Origin: Hermatobates lingyangjiaoensis
Lineage: Eukaryota > Arthropoda > Insecta > Hemiptera > Hermatobatidae
Length of the DNA: 64,000 bases
Assembly: GCA_026182355.1 (NCBI GenBank)
Contig: JAPFBL010000258.1
Span: 239,501-303,500, forward strand
Reading direction: 5' to 3'
Shown here: piece after piece, positions 30,871 to 42,460 of the stretch
Layout of the letters: each line of letters starts with the position of its first letter
Numbering within the stretch: the stretch's first letter is position 1
Program-made: the position numbers and the translations under genes
The notes under the pieces: model-generated
What the model was told of the DNA's origin: nothing
The model's database searches: none
The model's input: only the letters and a program-made list of their open reading frames with translations

Positions 30871-31670
30871 GTGTATTTAGGACACAGGCCTTCATTTATG
30901 CAAGTTATGCTAAAATTAATGTGAATTTTGAGTTTGACACATTTTCTACCCTTCCTTTCCACCCGCCTCACAGAGGTCTGTCTCCATATACTAGGAACAA
31001 GGTACATAAGTTTACCAACATTTTTATCTGTATACACCGAAATGTTTCGGTCTCCGTCGACCATTTGCAAGGATTCATTCATGTAAACTACTACGCTAAA
31101 AATATATCAGGTTCTATAAATTTATCAATATCAAAAAATGAAATAAACTTTAAAAATACAAATGAAATTTTGTTGAATTTGTGTATCATGTTCGAAATAT
31201 ATTGAAAACCTGTGTGAGAAAGATGGAAAAATTGGTAAAAAAAAATTGTGAAACTTATATAAACTATTAGTATTAAAATTATATTACGATGGTTGTAAAA
31301 ATCCAAATAAAATAGAACCTGAGGGAAAACTTGGCTTGTGTGTAAGTGTTGGGGCACTGAGGTCGTGGCTTAGTAAGCAGTCAGAGATGCTTCGTTTTAA
31401 AGTATCGTGGTGTCCCTGTGACTGGTGTATAAGATGACTCAGCGTTAATCTTTAAACAGGAGGGAGTATTCCACTGTAGGCTTAGTAAATTATTTTATTT
31501 ATTTAGTGTTTAAAAATGTGTGGGTTTATCTGTAGTGTATAGCAGTGGGTAAAACCCTATGTTGTTGGTGAGACCAGAACGTTTTTCCTGTACATCTAAG
31601 ATCCTTACTGTACGTCTAAGACCCTTGCTAGAAACTGTGGCATCTAATAAGGGCAGTGGCCGTCTATAAC
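30870..31670. other. Intergenic AT-rich sequence
   Basis: No repeat family or coding region recognised; open frames at 30822-31357 overlap on both strands and have low-complexity composition. Confidence 0.4.
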
Positions 31671-33356
31671 CAGTGGCGTAGAGACTATTTTCATCGTCTG
31701 GGAGAGTCGTAAGATTTGCGCCCCAACATTCAAAACTCCAGAACGTCTTGAAAATATTTATTTTCGTAGAATTACAATCAAAGATCTAATTTTAGACTAC
31801 TGTTATTAGTCCCAGACTTTCATCTTATTACAGTACTCGTATAGATATACAGTCGTTAACAAATAAAGCCAAAGATTTGTCAAAACAAAAACGTGTAATT
31901 CAAATCATTAAACAAATGGTTAAATTGGCTATCCTTATAAATATAATAAACTTTACAATATATAAGCTCCATTAAAAAACTAGTTTTGAAAAATCTATAT
32001 AAATAAAAGAAAGGTTAAAGGCTGTACATTGCTTAGAACTGACTCATTTCAAGTTTTCTTAACGTTTTATACATTGGAGAAACCGAATCCACCCTTAGAA
32101 AAATTTCTGTCGGTTTGTCCGCAAAATTTTGTCACAGGTAAACTCAGTTACCATAAGATATAGTAAGCTGAAACTTTGACAGATTTGTGTATGTCTATCT
32201 TAACATATAGGATCTGAATGGATTGAAAATTTATTTTAGAAGCGAAAGTTATGCACGTTTAAGCTATATTTTGCTAACTTCACACACAGGTTTATTTTGA
32301 AAATATACAGGTTTAGCAAGTAGGTATTGTTAGTTGGTTTTAATTTCATTTGCGTATATGAATAAATTGCATATTTGACATTATTGACAATGTGCTTCCC
32401 AGAGTTCAAAATGCACCCACCATCTATTCAGAATTAATGGCTTTGTAATCGAGGAACCCTTACTATGAACTGGCGGGAAAAATCAACAAGCAATTTCTTA
32501 CGCTATATCAAGCCGAAGAAAGGACTTACAAGTCAGTAAAGAGAGTGATTAGTGATGAAGCAGTTTATTATCTAACTGAATTTTTTAACTCCGTGACTGC
32601 TCCTGTACTGCCTGCTCATGAGTAAAAACCTTCATGTTCATCATGTTACAAAACTTGAGTACCCAAAAAAAATTCAATGGAACAATACGCTGAATACTAA
32701 ATGAGATATCGGGAAATGTTTTTCTATATAAAAAGTCATAAAAGCTAAATATTTCCCAACTTATTTGGGTTAGCAATATTTTTTTTTTCTTTTCAAAAGA
32801 CTGCAATGTCCCGTCAGCCTGTAATTGGCAATTACTCTAACTAACTCGCAAGGGGAAACTCTATCTACCGCAGGATTTGAAGTGAGCGAGACCAAGTTTT
32901 ACTCACATGGTCAACTGTAGTTTACTTGCTCAAGAGTCAGAGGTTCCAACTGTTTGTTCTTCCATGAACCTGAAGGACAGACAGCTAATGTAGTGTATAC
33001 AGAGGCATTTGCTTATCACTGCACTAATAATGATATTTTTTACTATTCTATAATTTCTAATGATATTTTGGAATGCTATGTATCATCGAATTTTTGATTC
33101 CGTCAAAGACGAGTAAGTTTACTAGTTTAAAATAATTTTATTTTTAATTTGAAAATATTACAGTCGAAAATCCGTTTAAAAACAGTATTACACAAGTAAA
33201 ACATAAAAACAATTACGACCTTAAAAACTCATTTTGGGATATAATTTCAAATTTTTGGTAAGCTTTTTATTATTGTAATTATTTTCTATTTTTACCCCCT
33301 CAATATGCCGCCCTCTGGCACGGAGCCCCCCCCCCCCCCTTCTTACTACGCCACTG
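31671..33356. mobile_element. hAT-like DNA transposon remnant
   Basis: Ends CAGTGGCGTAGAGACT (left) and CAGTGGCGTAGTAAG (right, minus strand), sharing 11 perfect bases. Flanks tctataac (31663-31670) and gttataac (33357-33364) agree at 6 of 8 positions, consistent with a decayed 8-bp target duplication. 1686 bp. No transposase is readable, so it is non-autonomous or decayed. Confidence 0.65.
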
Positions 33357-33464
33357 GTTATAACAGAATAGACCCCTGTACGGGAAACCATAATGAAAAC
33401 AGTTGTACATCAAGTTAGAAACCTGTTCTTTATATCAAAGAAAAACCGGTGCTAAATATATTAT

Positions 33465-33835
33465 AGCATACTAAAACCTGTATCGAAAACAATGATGAAA
33501 CCTATGCAAGAAATTGTGTTATAACAATCTGACACTGGAAACCATGTTAAAACCCGTGAAAGAAACTGTGTTATAACAATCTGATACTGGAAACTATGTT
33601 AAAACCAGTGAAAGAAATTGTGTTATAACAATCTGATACTGAAAACAATGCTAAAACCCGTGAAAAAACCTGTGTTATAACAATCTGATACTGGAAACTA
33701 TGTTAAAACCAGTGAAAGAAACTGTGTTATAACAATCTGATACTGAAAACAATGCTAAAACCCGTGAAAAAACCTGTGTTTATAACAATCTGATACTGGA
33801 ACCCATCTTAAAACCCGTGAAAGAAACTGTTTTAC
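33465..33835. repeat. 52-bp minisatellite
   Basis: About six to seven copies of a unit with gaaactgtgttataacaatc and tgatactggaaactatgtta. Confidence 0.9.
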
Positions 33836-34059
33836 TGCAGACAAAATTATGCTGTTATGTATACCAGAAATCTTCTATTAAGATAGAAGAAAACATTAAA
33901 TATTTTATAAAATAGAAAAGTTTATCAATAACGGTGGTAGACTTACGAAATAAATCGTAAAGAAGTGAGTTATGCCTGTTTCTATTTCACTGTTTTAACT
34001 CTTTTTTATTTAATAGTCCGTTGGACCTTTTCATTTAATAATATGTAAACTGTTATATA

Positions 34060-34455
34060 TATATATTTAATTAAAATATGCAGCAGTTTCATATTTTCAT
34101 AACATAACAACGACTCACTTTTCAATATTTCGACCGTTATGGTGGTCGTCCTCAGGAGAAGAAGTGAATTGACGGATGGACGACAGTCAACTGAAGAACT
34201 CACTGGGTGAGGGCTACAGCAGCGCTTTTGAAGGATAAACTTAAAAAAAGAACCCAGGAGTCGAGATCAAGGAAAAAATTAAACAAGAAAATGTGAAGAA
34301 GACAATTTATTATTTTTTATTTCCTTTATTTTTTGTGTTCTTCGCCTTTATTCTTCTTTAATTTTTTCCTTGATCTCGACTCCTTGTTTCTTTTTTTTTA
34401 TTTTTCTCCTTTGCGGCAGCACTGCTTTAGACCTCACCTAGTGAGTTCTTCAGTT
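34060..34455. mobile_element. PLE palindrome with hammerhead motif
   Basis: Outer arms about 34185-34225 and 34405-34455 (gaagaactcactgggtgagg and its near-complement) and inner arms about 34255-34290 and 34345-34385 (gtcgagatcaaggaaaaaat and its complement). Starts at a TA run (34055-34066). Confidence 0.65.
34114..34167 (-). ncRNA. Hammerhead-like motif (ATAT family)
   Basis: On the minus strand: outer stem I CACTT pairs with AAGTG, core CTGAGGA, extra C, stem II GACC/GGTC with a 9-base loop, GAAA, palindrome ATAT and T before the predicted cut. All core bases are present. Confidence 0.65.
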
Positions 34456-34699
34456 TACCTAGCAGTGTCCTTGTTACGTTGCAATTTTCTTTTATCTTAA
34501 CGGTCCTCCCATGTTTCTTTAAGTGGAAACTTTTCTTCTCTAAGTTCCAATAACAACTGGTTTTCTTTCATTTATTATGTATTATATATATGTATATATA
34601 TATTCATCATGATTTGTTTTCTTGACCCAATATTTATATGATGTAATTTTTTTTTTTTTTTTTGAGGTTTGAGGTCCAATGTTTAAAACTAGTCCTTTT

Positions 34700-34737
34700 G
34701 CCGACGTTTCGACATATATTTATGTCATCTTCAGGGC
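34700..34737 (-). ncRNA. Hammerhead ribozyme motif, twin copy 1
   Basis: Mirror of 34818-34855 and identical in all elements: GCC, CTGAAGA, T, GACATA/TATGTC, GAAA, ACGT, C, GGC. Confidence 0.7.
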
Positions 34738-34817
34738 TACAACATGATTGTTGTTGTTGGTAATAAATTACCAAATAGTAGTAATAATAGTGCTAATTGT
34801 AAAACAATCATGTTGTA

Positions 34818-34855
34818 GCCCTGAAGATGACATAAATATATGTCGAAACGTCGGC
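34818..34855 (+). ncRNA. Hammerhead ribozyme motif, twin copy 2
   Basis: Stem I GCC (34818-34820) pairs with GGC (34853-34855). Core CTGAAGA (34821-34827), extra T, stem II GACATA/TATGTC with loop AATA, GAAA (34845-34848), palindrome ACGT as minimal stem III, and C at 34852 as the predicted cleavage nucleotide. Type-I hammerheads with tiny palindromic stem III are known in Penelope-like elements and may act as dimers. Confidence 0.72.
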
Positions 34856-34939
34856 AAAAGGACTAGTTTTAATCATTGGACCTCAAACCTCAAAAAAAAA
34901 AAAAATGACACCATATATATATATATAATTATATTCTGA

Positions 34940-35135
34940 GGTAAAATGAATAAACAAACAAAAGTCTCCACACAAATGAAGTTTTATTCAACAACAACAA
35001 AAACGCGTTTTGAATACAATGATGATGTTTCAAACGCGTTGTTGTTGAATAAAACTTCATTTGTGTGGAGACTTTTGTTTGTTTATCCATTTTCCTCAGA
35101 ATAAGTAAATACTACACAATTACGGATTGCACAAG
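34940..35135. mobile_element. PLE palindrome (ACGCGT family)
   Basis: Arms 34946-35006 and 35031-35093 (aaaagtctccacacaaatga and its complement) meet at tttgaatacaatgatgatgtttca. The right arm equals 575-660. Confidence 0.65.
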
Positions 35136-35204
35136 TAATGATAGAATTATATATTTTATATATCGACATCCCTTCTAAGTTATACATATATTGTCAAATA
35201 TCGC

Positions 35205-35460
35205 CCCACATTTGACTTTTATCGTTTTGTACATAATTTCTTCAGTTCTCTAAATTCCTTCCTCGTTCCTTCATTAAACTTGTATTGACTAGTCATAATT
35301 TCAAGTAAACAGTCGTGATAGTGACTAGTCAATACAGGTGATAAGCTTTACAGTTTTAACAAAGAGACCAGCAAGGAATTTAGGGAACTGGACAAATTAC
35401 TTAAAACGGCAATGCAAGCCAAATATGGGGCATTATTTAACTATATATATATATATATAA
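35205..35460. mobile_element. PLE palindrome with N-terminal coding remnant
   Basis: Outer arms about 35205-35270 and 35370-35435, inner arms gtattgactagtca (35282) and its complement (35322). The right arm translates as FNKETSKEFRELDKLLKT, then AKYGALFN, like the motifs at 85-160 and 5655-5745. Ends at a TA run (35443-35458). Confidence 0.55.
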
Positions 35461-37804
35461 AAGTGTTATGTCAGAATTCACATTATTCAGCTATATGGAA
35501 TATTTTTCCATACTTTGAAATCATTTTTTCAATCTGTGTTATTCAGCTTAAAGATTAAATCACCTTAATTCTTAAGATTTAATCTTAAAGTTGAATAACC
35601 CAGGGCTTTTGAATAATTACCATCCAATTGTATGCGAGCCTTCATCTTAAGTAAAAATAATGAAAACATTGACTTGTTTTTCACCACCTTTGTTGTGACA
35701 CAAGCCTCGCCACCATAGAAAAATCCTGTAGAACTGACCATCCAAGCTAGATCCGTTGTTACCTTTTGTTTTCTAGTGTTATTATACCGGATAGTTGTGA
35801 ATGCTTTCACCCTAGGGAACTCATAACCCCCCCCCCAAATGCGGTTAGACATATAAACCTCTAGTTCAGAACTTTAAAGTTTTATGTTGACCCCTCAATA
35901 TTGTTCTAGGTACAACATTTGCTTTGAACGAACTTTAAAACATAACCGAAACAAAAGTTCTATACTTATAAATTGTTAAAACAATGAAATCTCCTCTCTA
36001 GGCTGTTGTCAGTCGTTTTTTTTTTCCTTTTTTTAATTTGCCTTCTCAATTTGATCGTAAATATAGTATTAAGTAATTTTGATGCTTTTTAGAAAAGTAA
36101 ATCTTTTTTTTTTTAAAAAAAAACGTTAAAATAAAATTTTTAGTTTTGTGTTAGGTTTAATTTTTATTTATATAGTATTTAAGGAAATAAAAAAAATGAA
36201 TTTGACGCATTATTTGTAGTATTCAGGTTTTTTTTCTGTAAAACCACTTCGTAGTGAAAATAGTTTTTGAAAACTGAATTCTGAACAGTGGAACCTTGAT
36301 TATCGAGGAAAATACCGAGTAAGTATTAGTGTGAAACACAGTTATGAATTCCATATTTAAAAAAGTGCTTGTTATAATATTTAAAGGTGTGTTTCTTAGA
36401 ACTTATTGCATGAAATGTAAAGATTATTTTAAAAATGAACTCAAAAAGTGTATAAATTAATTAAAAACTGTTGAAATTCAAAAATACTTGGTATATTTGA
36501 GTACGGGTGAAGATGACAGGTGATTTGTTTTAAATTGTTTACGGTCACTTAATGTTTCTTTTCACTGCCTTGTGTCTTACGTGTTATACGCCCGACAATG
36601 ATTTTTCTTTTCCTTCAAGGAATGTTATGTATTCTTTAATGTTTAAAATTAGGAATACTTCAAAAAGAATGATTCAATTTTATTGTTCGATATTTGAATA
36701 AAGAGAAGTCTTGGAAAGTTGAGCTCAGTGACAAGGTTGTGTTTTAATGTGGTCAGGCAGATTAACGGGTCTTTTATGAAAAGATCACTCTGTTTTCTGA
36801 CAGAGACGGACATGAAATTAATGAAGAAGTGCCATTACATTTATTTGTTACAGTAAAAGATGTTACCTTGTACATTGGTGTTGAAGTGTCGCATGTTCCT
36901 TCTCAAAAACTGATCGAAGTTATTAGTTATAGTGGATCAGTTGGTTGGTATGATTTAGAGTTTTTAAAGATACCTGAAATCTGTAGAAAGACTATTCTCT
37001 GAGGTACAAACACACCACTGCATCTATCAACGGTTGAGTGGTGCTGTGTACACAATGGCCGCATTGAACACTTGTAAATGTTAAACTCAAATGTCATTGC
37101 TTCGATAAGCACTGATTGGTTGGTAGTCTAATAGTCACTCTTTCTAATTGGCTCTCATTAGACCCGCCTCATTACAGTCTCATTATGTATACTGACTCTC
37201 TGTTTCGAGTAGTGCCCTAATAGAATTCATTCTTGTTTAGAACTTTATTTCGAGTAGAATACATTTTAAATTATTTATTTTCTATAAATATTGTGCGATG
37301 AAATTAGGTCGTTGTTTTTGAATGACGCTATTCATTCTGAATTGGTTCCACTGTGCGTGGCTCTAGTGTTTACTTTGATTTAAGAAATAAGTGGCTGATA
37401 GACATTTTATTTTGCTCCCTTGGACTCGTTGAGACTGATGCAAGGTGGCATTACTAGGTTACTCTGACTGTAGCACGGCTCGAGCCCGTCACACCAAGCA
37501 AGGAGAAGCAATATATGTCGTATGCATCTAGTCTCCCCCCACCCCCCACCCTAACATAATTCTTATTTCCAGTCTTGATCCTATTAAAAAAAAAAAAAAT
37601 AATAATATTCATCTTGTTACTTTCAAAAGAAAACCTTTAAAATGTTACACTTAAGTTCCTACTATTACTCTCAAATTCTTTTTTGAAAATTTGTCACTTT
37701 TGCTTATTTTTTTTTTTAAACTTTTTGAATATTTGACAAAAACAACACTTTCTAAACTTTGTAATATTATGTTTTATAATAACTTAAAAGTTATTATGAA
37801 TCTC

Positions 37805-37835
<31 letters not shown>

Positions 37836-38063
37836 CACAAAAAAAAGCAATTGTTGCGTAAATTAAAAATTTTGTGATTGTGATGGGTCATTTGGATCTC
37901 ATTGTTGTAATTGTTAATTAGGTAAGGTCTTAATTATTGTACAAACTAATTTATGGTTATTTTGTCTATACGGTTTATAGCTATGAATAAGATTAAGAGT
38001 TGATAAACTCTGTAAATATTGTACATTTTTTGGACATAAATGGATTGATTACAGTTTTGTATT

Positions 38064-38094
<31 letters not shown>

Positions 38095-38380
38095 AATTAC
38101 CTTTTTTAAAAGTCTTGTGTGAATTAGACTGTAATAGTTGAGTACACTCAGACCAAAGGTTACAGTAATGATGGTGAACGTGTCAAAATTTTTGAAAAAA
38201 AAAGCTAATTCCAGTTTTCTTCATTATACTAATAAACGTCTGTCATTTTATTCTGTGGATTCACTCAAAACATTACCAAGTCAATCTAAATAAATGTAGA
38301 CAAATACAAGTAAAGCATTAGTCCTGGATCAATATTCAGTTTTTATAGCCTTATTGCACATTGTCGTATTTGAAACCAGG
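35460..38380. other. Intergenic AT-rich region with no confident feature
   Basis: Homopolymer runs (37586, 37805), a TA run (38070-38092) and possible Tigger-like ends (cagtggaacc at about 36290, and its complement near 37345) without matching TA duplications. No coding region. Confidence 0.4.
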
Positions 38381-38383
38381 GCT

Positions 38384-38680
38384 GTGGAGTCGGAGTCCAG
38401 AGAAATCAGCCGACTCCGACTCCTCATATATTTAAATTACTTGTGTACGTGAAAAATAAATAAAATGATAACGCATGATTAATTAGTCCAAGTAGGAAAG
38501 GCATTGGACATTTGATGGTACAACACAAAACGTTTAGTTTAATACAAAATATCTGTCTTTCCCTGTTCAGTGTTTCAGAAGATTAATTAAAAATCTGAAG
38601 AGGCCTACTTGACTCAACTTTACTGCAAGTAAATATAAAATCAAACTTCTTTGTTTTATAATGTACTATTTAGATATAAT
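38384..38680 (+). mobile_element. Terminal fragment of a hAT-like repeat family (family R)
   Basis: Begins cagggctgtggagtcggagt, with a related end at 45263 (cagggctgtgcagtcag) and inverted at 47090-47113. The internal sequence (caatattcagtttttatagc just outside, gtttagtttaatacaaaata inside) recurs through 40-48 kb. Confidence 0.45.
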
Positions 38681-39330
38681 ATAAATGTCGCCACTAGTGG
38701 GGCCATGCAGCTATATCCACCGGCTGCATTGGATATATCCACAGGTTCTTTGAACCAAAGGCAAAAAAGGCCACCGACTTTTTTTTTTTTTTCTTTTTTT
38801 GTGGCAAAGGGAGTCGGTGGTGAAATGCTTTGTGCACCCCAATTGAGGGCGACCTCAGATTGGGAGTGTGGGACTCCTGGCAAGCCAGTGTACCGACTAA
38901 AACACCACCCGTCTCCAAACCTCGCTGCATCTTTATTGTGTGCTGGGGAGTTAGATGGTGGGGCGCACATTACCCAGAAGGGTCGGTTGAGTGTCACTTT
39001 GGAAGACCTACCATAAGTGGTGCTGCACAAGGCTACAATCTAGACACCCTGTTGGAAAACCTTTTAAACTCGCAAGCGAGAGGCTACCACCCCGCACTGC
39101 CTAGACGGGTGTCCAAGCTGGGCTTACGCCCGTTCAAGAAAACCTGCCCGGGTAACAGCCATAGGACCGCCGTGGGCTGGGCTACTGGACCGCACTTGGA
39201 GCAGCCTGCCCTGTACTGTTAGCTTGGCTGCACAGCAAACACAATTACCACCTCTTCGACGGGGACGCCAGTACTAGGTATATCCACCCCTAATTTAGAC
39301 CAATGGGATGAAGTCAACCATGGTTACAGG
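38681..39330 (+). mobile_element. GC-rich repeat family Y, copy 1
   Basis: Starts gtcgccactagtgggg. An early hairpin pairs ccaccgac with gtcggtgg across a T-rich loop (38771-38822). The body has caagccagtgtaccgactaa, ctcgcaagcgagaggctacc and ggacgccagtactaggta. Copies are at 39785-40030 (partial) and 55908-56945 (longer). Open frames on both strands (38651-39222) are not conserved between copies, so it looks like a retroelement untranslated region or a large SINE. Confidence 0.65.
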
Positions 39331-39775
39331 TGAAACCCCCTCCCCCTTTTTTTCCCTGCTGGTAAGGTTATAAGTTAACTATCAGGCAAATTGTTTTTTT
39401 TTTCTCGATTTGAGTACGCTGACCTGATACTGATGCGTGAAGTAAGTCTTGATGCGCGCCATAGTATCGTGCAGGCCCGCATCCGCGGGGTCACCTCGGG
39501 CACTTTGGAGTAATCTAAAGTGGCTAAAGGGCAGCACGTTAAACTAGTCGGCCTGATTTGATTTCTTGGTGCGAGTTGCCCGCCTCCGCGTGGTCCACCT
39601 TGGGCGTCGCCATGTGTACATGCAACGGCTAAAGGGCAAATCGTAAAAAGACAACCTGACTTGATTTAAAAACGATATGACCTGAAATATTGGCTTGGTG
39701 CGTATAAAGGTGAACACAGGTTATATGGCCGAAAGGCTTAGGAACACATATAAAGTCAAAACAGGTTACAGGTGG
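39331..39775 (+). mobile_element. SINE-like family X
   Basis: Contains taaggttataagttaactat, gtgcaggcccgcatccgcgg, cgcctccgcgtggtccacct and the 3' end aaagtcaaaacagg. Close copy at 61893-62175, diverged copy at 10113-10588. Confidence 0.6.
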
Positions 39776-39784
39776 TTAGAGGCT

Positions 39785-40030
39785 AAATATAAATGTCGCC
39801 ACTAGTGGGCCCATGCAGCTATATCCACCGGCTGCATTGGATATATCCACAGGTTCTTTGAACCAAAGGCAAAAAAAGGCCACCGACCTTACCTGTAGCT
39901 GAGCAGGTTTTAGTAGGACCTTTGGTCGATCTGCTCTGTTTTATTCCGTCGTATAGCTGAAAAGCTCAGGCACACGGCAATAGATCAAAACAGTTCACCT
40001 GACCCCCAATAGGAGATGAAATAGATTCAT
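39785..40030 (+). mobile_element. Family Y, partial copy
   Basis: Repeats the first 110 bp of family Y (gtcgccactagtgggcccat to aggccaccgac), then jumps to the internal part agcaggttttagtaggacct, which is present at about 56575-56605 in the long copy. An internally deleted copy. Confidence 0.6.
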
Positions 40031-40437
40031 TTCTGGCGCTAGTATAGATAGTGATTGAACCAGTTATGAATATAAACGCTCATGTTGGTACATATATCAA
40101 GCAACTGAAACATATAATATCCTTGATATCACCACAGCAGTAATAACACTTCTATTAAGATAAAGAAAAAAAATGGCATTTGTTCCCATAGCTAAGTGGA
40201 TATGTTACATTTAATGTCTTTATCTGATCTCCTACATTAAAGAATTACGCCAAAGTTTTCGTTTTGGAGACTTCACAGTATTCCTATTTTGTTTGAAATA
40301 GGTCAGAAACATACACCAAAAAATATCGACGAGAAATTACCTTAAAATTAATATCCGTTTTGTAATATAGAACAAGAGAGTATTCCTTATACTACAATAT
40401 TACCCAAGGATAATACAATGCGTAAACACAAGAAAAT

Positions 40438-41122
40438 ATTTTTTTTCCACTTAAACTACAAAAATAATTGTTATAAGAAGTGATTCTAAATTATTATTTT
40501 TTTACAGTTAACGGGGATGTATATAGGGAATGAGTGGTCACCCGTTGGTGCCACTCCATAACATGGTTAGAGCCTCACTGCTGGTTTAACTTAGAAGGTC
40601 TCGTGGCCATTTAAGTGCCTTTTTCTTTTAAGTGCCTATGGGGGTTTGAGGGTATTACAGGTGAGTAAAGGGTTTGAGCGAGTGGATTGGGGTGGGTTTG
40701 TAATCTGTTGTGGAATAATTTGTAACGTTCCATTGCTAAGTTCTGGACAGATGAGACTTTGAGGTCTTGGTGTATGATTTTGTTGGGGACGTAAAAAAGG
40801 TAAGTTTGACAGTTTTCTGATAATTTTTGACTGTAGGGATTGCAACGGTTGTATGTTGGATGGTTTGGGGGAACCCCAGATTTCCATACCATATGCCCAG
40901 AAAGGCTTCAGGACTGCGTTGTAGATATGTAGTTTGTCTGTTAGTGTAAGTCTTGATTTTGAGTCTAAAAGTCTTATGATAAGTTTGTAACGTCTGTTGG
41001 TCTCTGTGCGTTTAAGTGTTGTATGTGGATTCCAAGTCATCCGAATGTCAAAGTGTAGCCCGAGGTAGCGTACAGTGGTCGCAGGAGGGATGATCTTATT
41101 ATTCAGGAATACCGGAGAACAG
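40438..41122 (-). mobile_element. Jockey-clade LINE 3' fragment
   Basis: Minus-strand insertion. A T8 run at its left end is its poly(A) tail, and aaatat on both sides (about 40432 and 41125) is a likely target duplication. 5'-truncated inside the reverse transcriptase. Confidence 0.8.
40611..41121 (-). pseudogene. Jockey reverse transcriptase C-terminal fragment, frameshifted
   Basis: Reads TTVRYLGLHFDIRMTWNPH, KLHIYNAVLKPFWAYGMEIWG, LQSLQSKIIRKLSNLPF. After a frameshift at a T run (about 40796-40801) it continues YVPNKIIHQDLKV and ends LKEKGT. The WAYG.EIWG, QSK and VPN..IH.DL motifs are typical of Jockey/CR1-type LINEs. One frameshift, otherwise intact, so the insertion is relatively recent. 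Confidence 0.87.
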
Positions 41123-42460
41123 GTAAATATACATTCGATATTAAGTTTTGTTCAAGGGTGCAACATATAGGTTGATTAGGGTATTTTCTTTGGACTAATC
41201 CATCACACCATGAAAAGCATGGGAATTATAGATTTGATTATCGTAGATTTTTTAAATGTAAAATCTCATTCCTCTTACATGTCATATTAGCTCATGAAAT
41301 CATTTCATTAAACCTCTAAACATCAATTTTATTTCAGTCTATTCAGTTAAATAATCTGGAATGGCCTACACTCAACTTTACTATAACTAAATATAATATC
41401 AAACTTCTTGGGTATATAATAAATAATGTTCCATTTAGGTATAATATAAATGTCTAAATGGGAGATGTTTATAACAGTACAGATTGTGATAGATCCACTT
41501 GTCAATCAATATATATATATATGCTTATTTTCGTATATCACACTACTGATGCATGCATCATTAGTATAACTACAGCAGTAATAACATTATTGAAAAGCGA
41601 GAGCGTAGATTTCGAAATAACGTTTTACAGGAGAAATGTTATTTAGTTTATCTCTTACATAGTTTATCTGACCTTCTTCTAAATTGAAGATTTAAGACAA
41701 ATTTGTATAAAACTTGAAAATATTTCTATTTTATCTAAGAAATGTCAGAAAAAATATTGTTTTCAGATAATTTTTAATTTAAGATGTGGGATAATTTCAT
41801 TTATTATTTTTAAAAGAATGTTTTCAATTTTGAATTGTGTTTTACATTTTTGTCTTTTATAAAATTATTGTACTGGATATTTATGACTTGCAAGATTTTT
41901 TTTTTAAAAAAGTCACTTTCCTTTCCCTTTGTCAAACATCCTAGTTTACTCTGAGCGTATGTTATGTTTTACATGCCTACTGTACTATGTTACAAGGTTG
42001 CTCTGAATGTATATTAAGAAAAAAATCTAATAGTAAGTAAATAGCCAGTTCTGCATACTCAAATCAAATTCAAAGTCGGCTTTTCAGTATAATTTAAAAC
42101 TTATAGCTAGAAGCTTGAAATTTTTTAAAATTATAGATATGAACTATTAGACAAGATTAAAAAATAAACTGGATATTTGTCAACTATGAAATAGGATGAG
42201 TTCATTCGTCACACTTCAATATTACCCAAAAGTTAATACGATTCATAAACAAAAAAATTTTACATGAAATTAAGTTTTGTTCAAGGGTGCAACATGTAGA
42301 TTGATTAGAGCATTTTGTGAGACAAAGCCATCATGCTCTACCATGGAAAGCATAAGAAATTATATGTTTTTTGATTGGCGTTGATTTTTTATATGTAAGA
42401 GTTTTATTCTTTTTCATCTCTTATTAAATTATTCAAAAAATTTTCAATTAAACCTCTGAA

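Larger units (their letters stand above)
34655..34900. mobile_element. PLE palindrome with twin hammerheads
   Basis: Near-perfect inverted repeat: left arm about 34660-34760, right arm about 34795-34895, with a short AT-rich loop. Arms share ggtttgaggtccaat, actagtccttttgcc and the hammerhead tract. A TA run follows at 34913-34928. Confidence 0.8.
40318..42460. repeat. Left arm of a large inverted repeat
   Basis: Three blocks, 40318-40437, 41123-41350 and 42086-42460, are inverted copies of 46440-46555, 46215-46437 and 45845-46213. The 40438-41122 gap is a Jockey insertion; the 41351-42085 gap has no counterpart in the right arm. Shared phrases include tacccaaggataatacaatg and gaaactattag-like AT-rich sequence. 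Spacer to the right arm: 42461-45844. Confidence 0.85.

Noticed and set aside
36283..37351. Tigger-like element with ends cagtggaacc
   Set aside because: Only about ten bases match at each end and no TA duplication flanks them; could be chance or two separate fragments.
38651..39222. Protein-coding gene in the GC-rich family Y repeat
   Set aside because: Open frames on both strands differ between copies because of indels.
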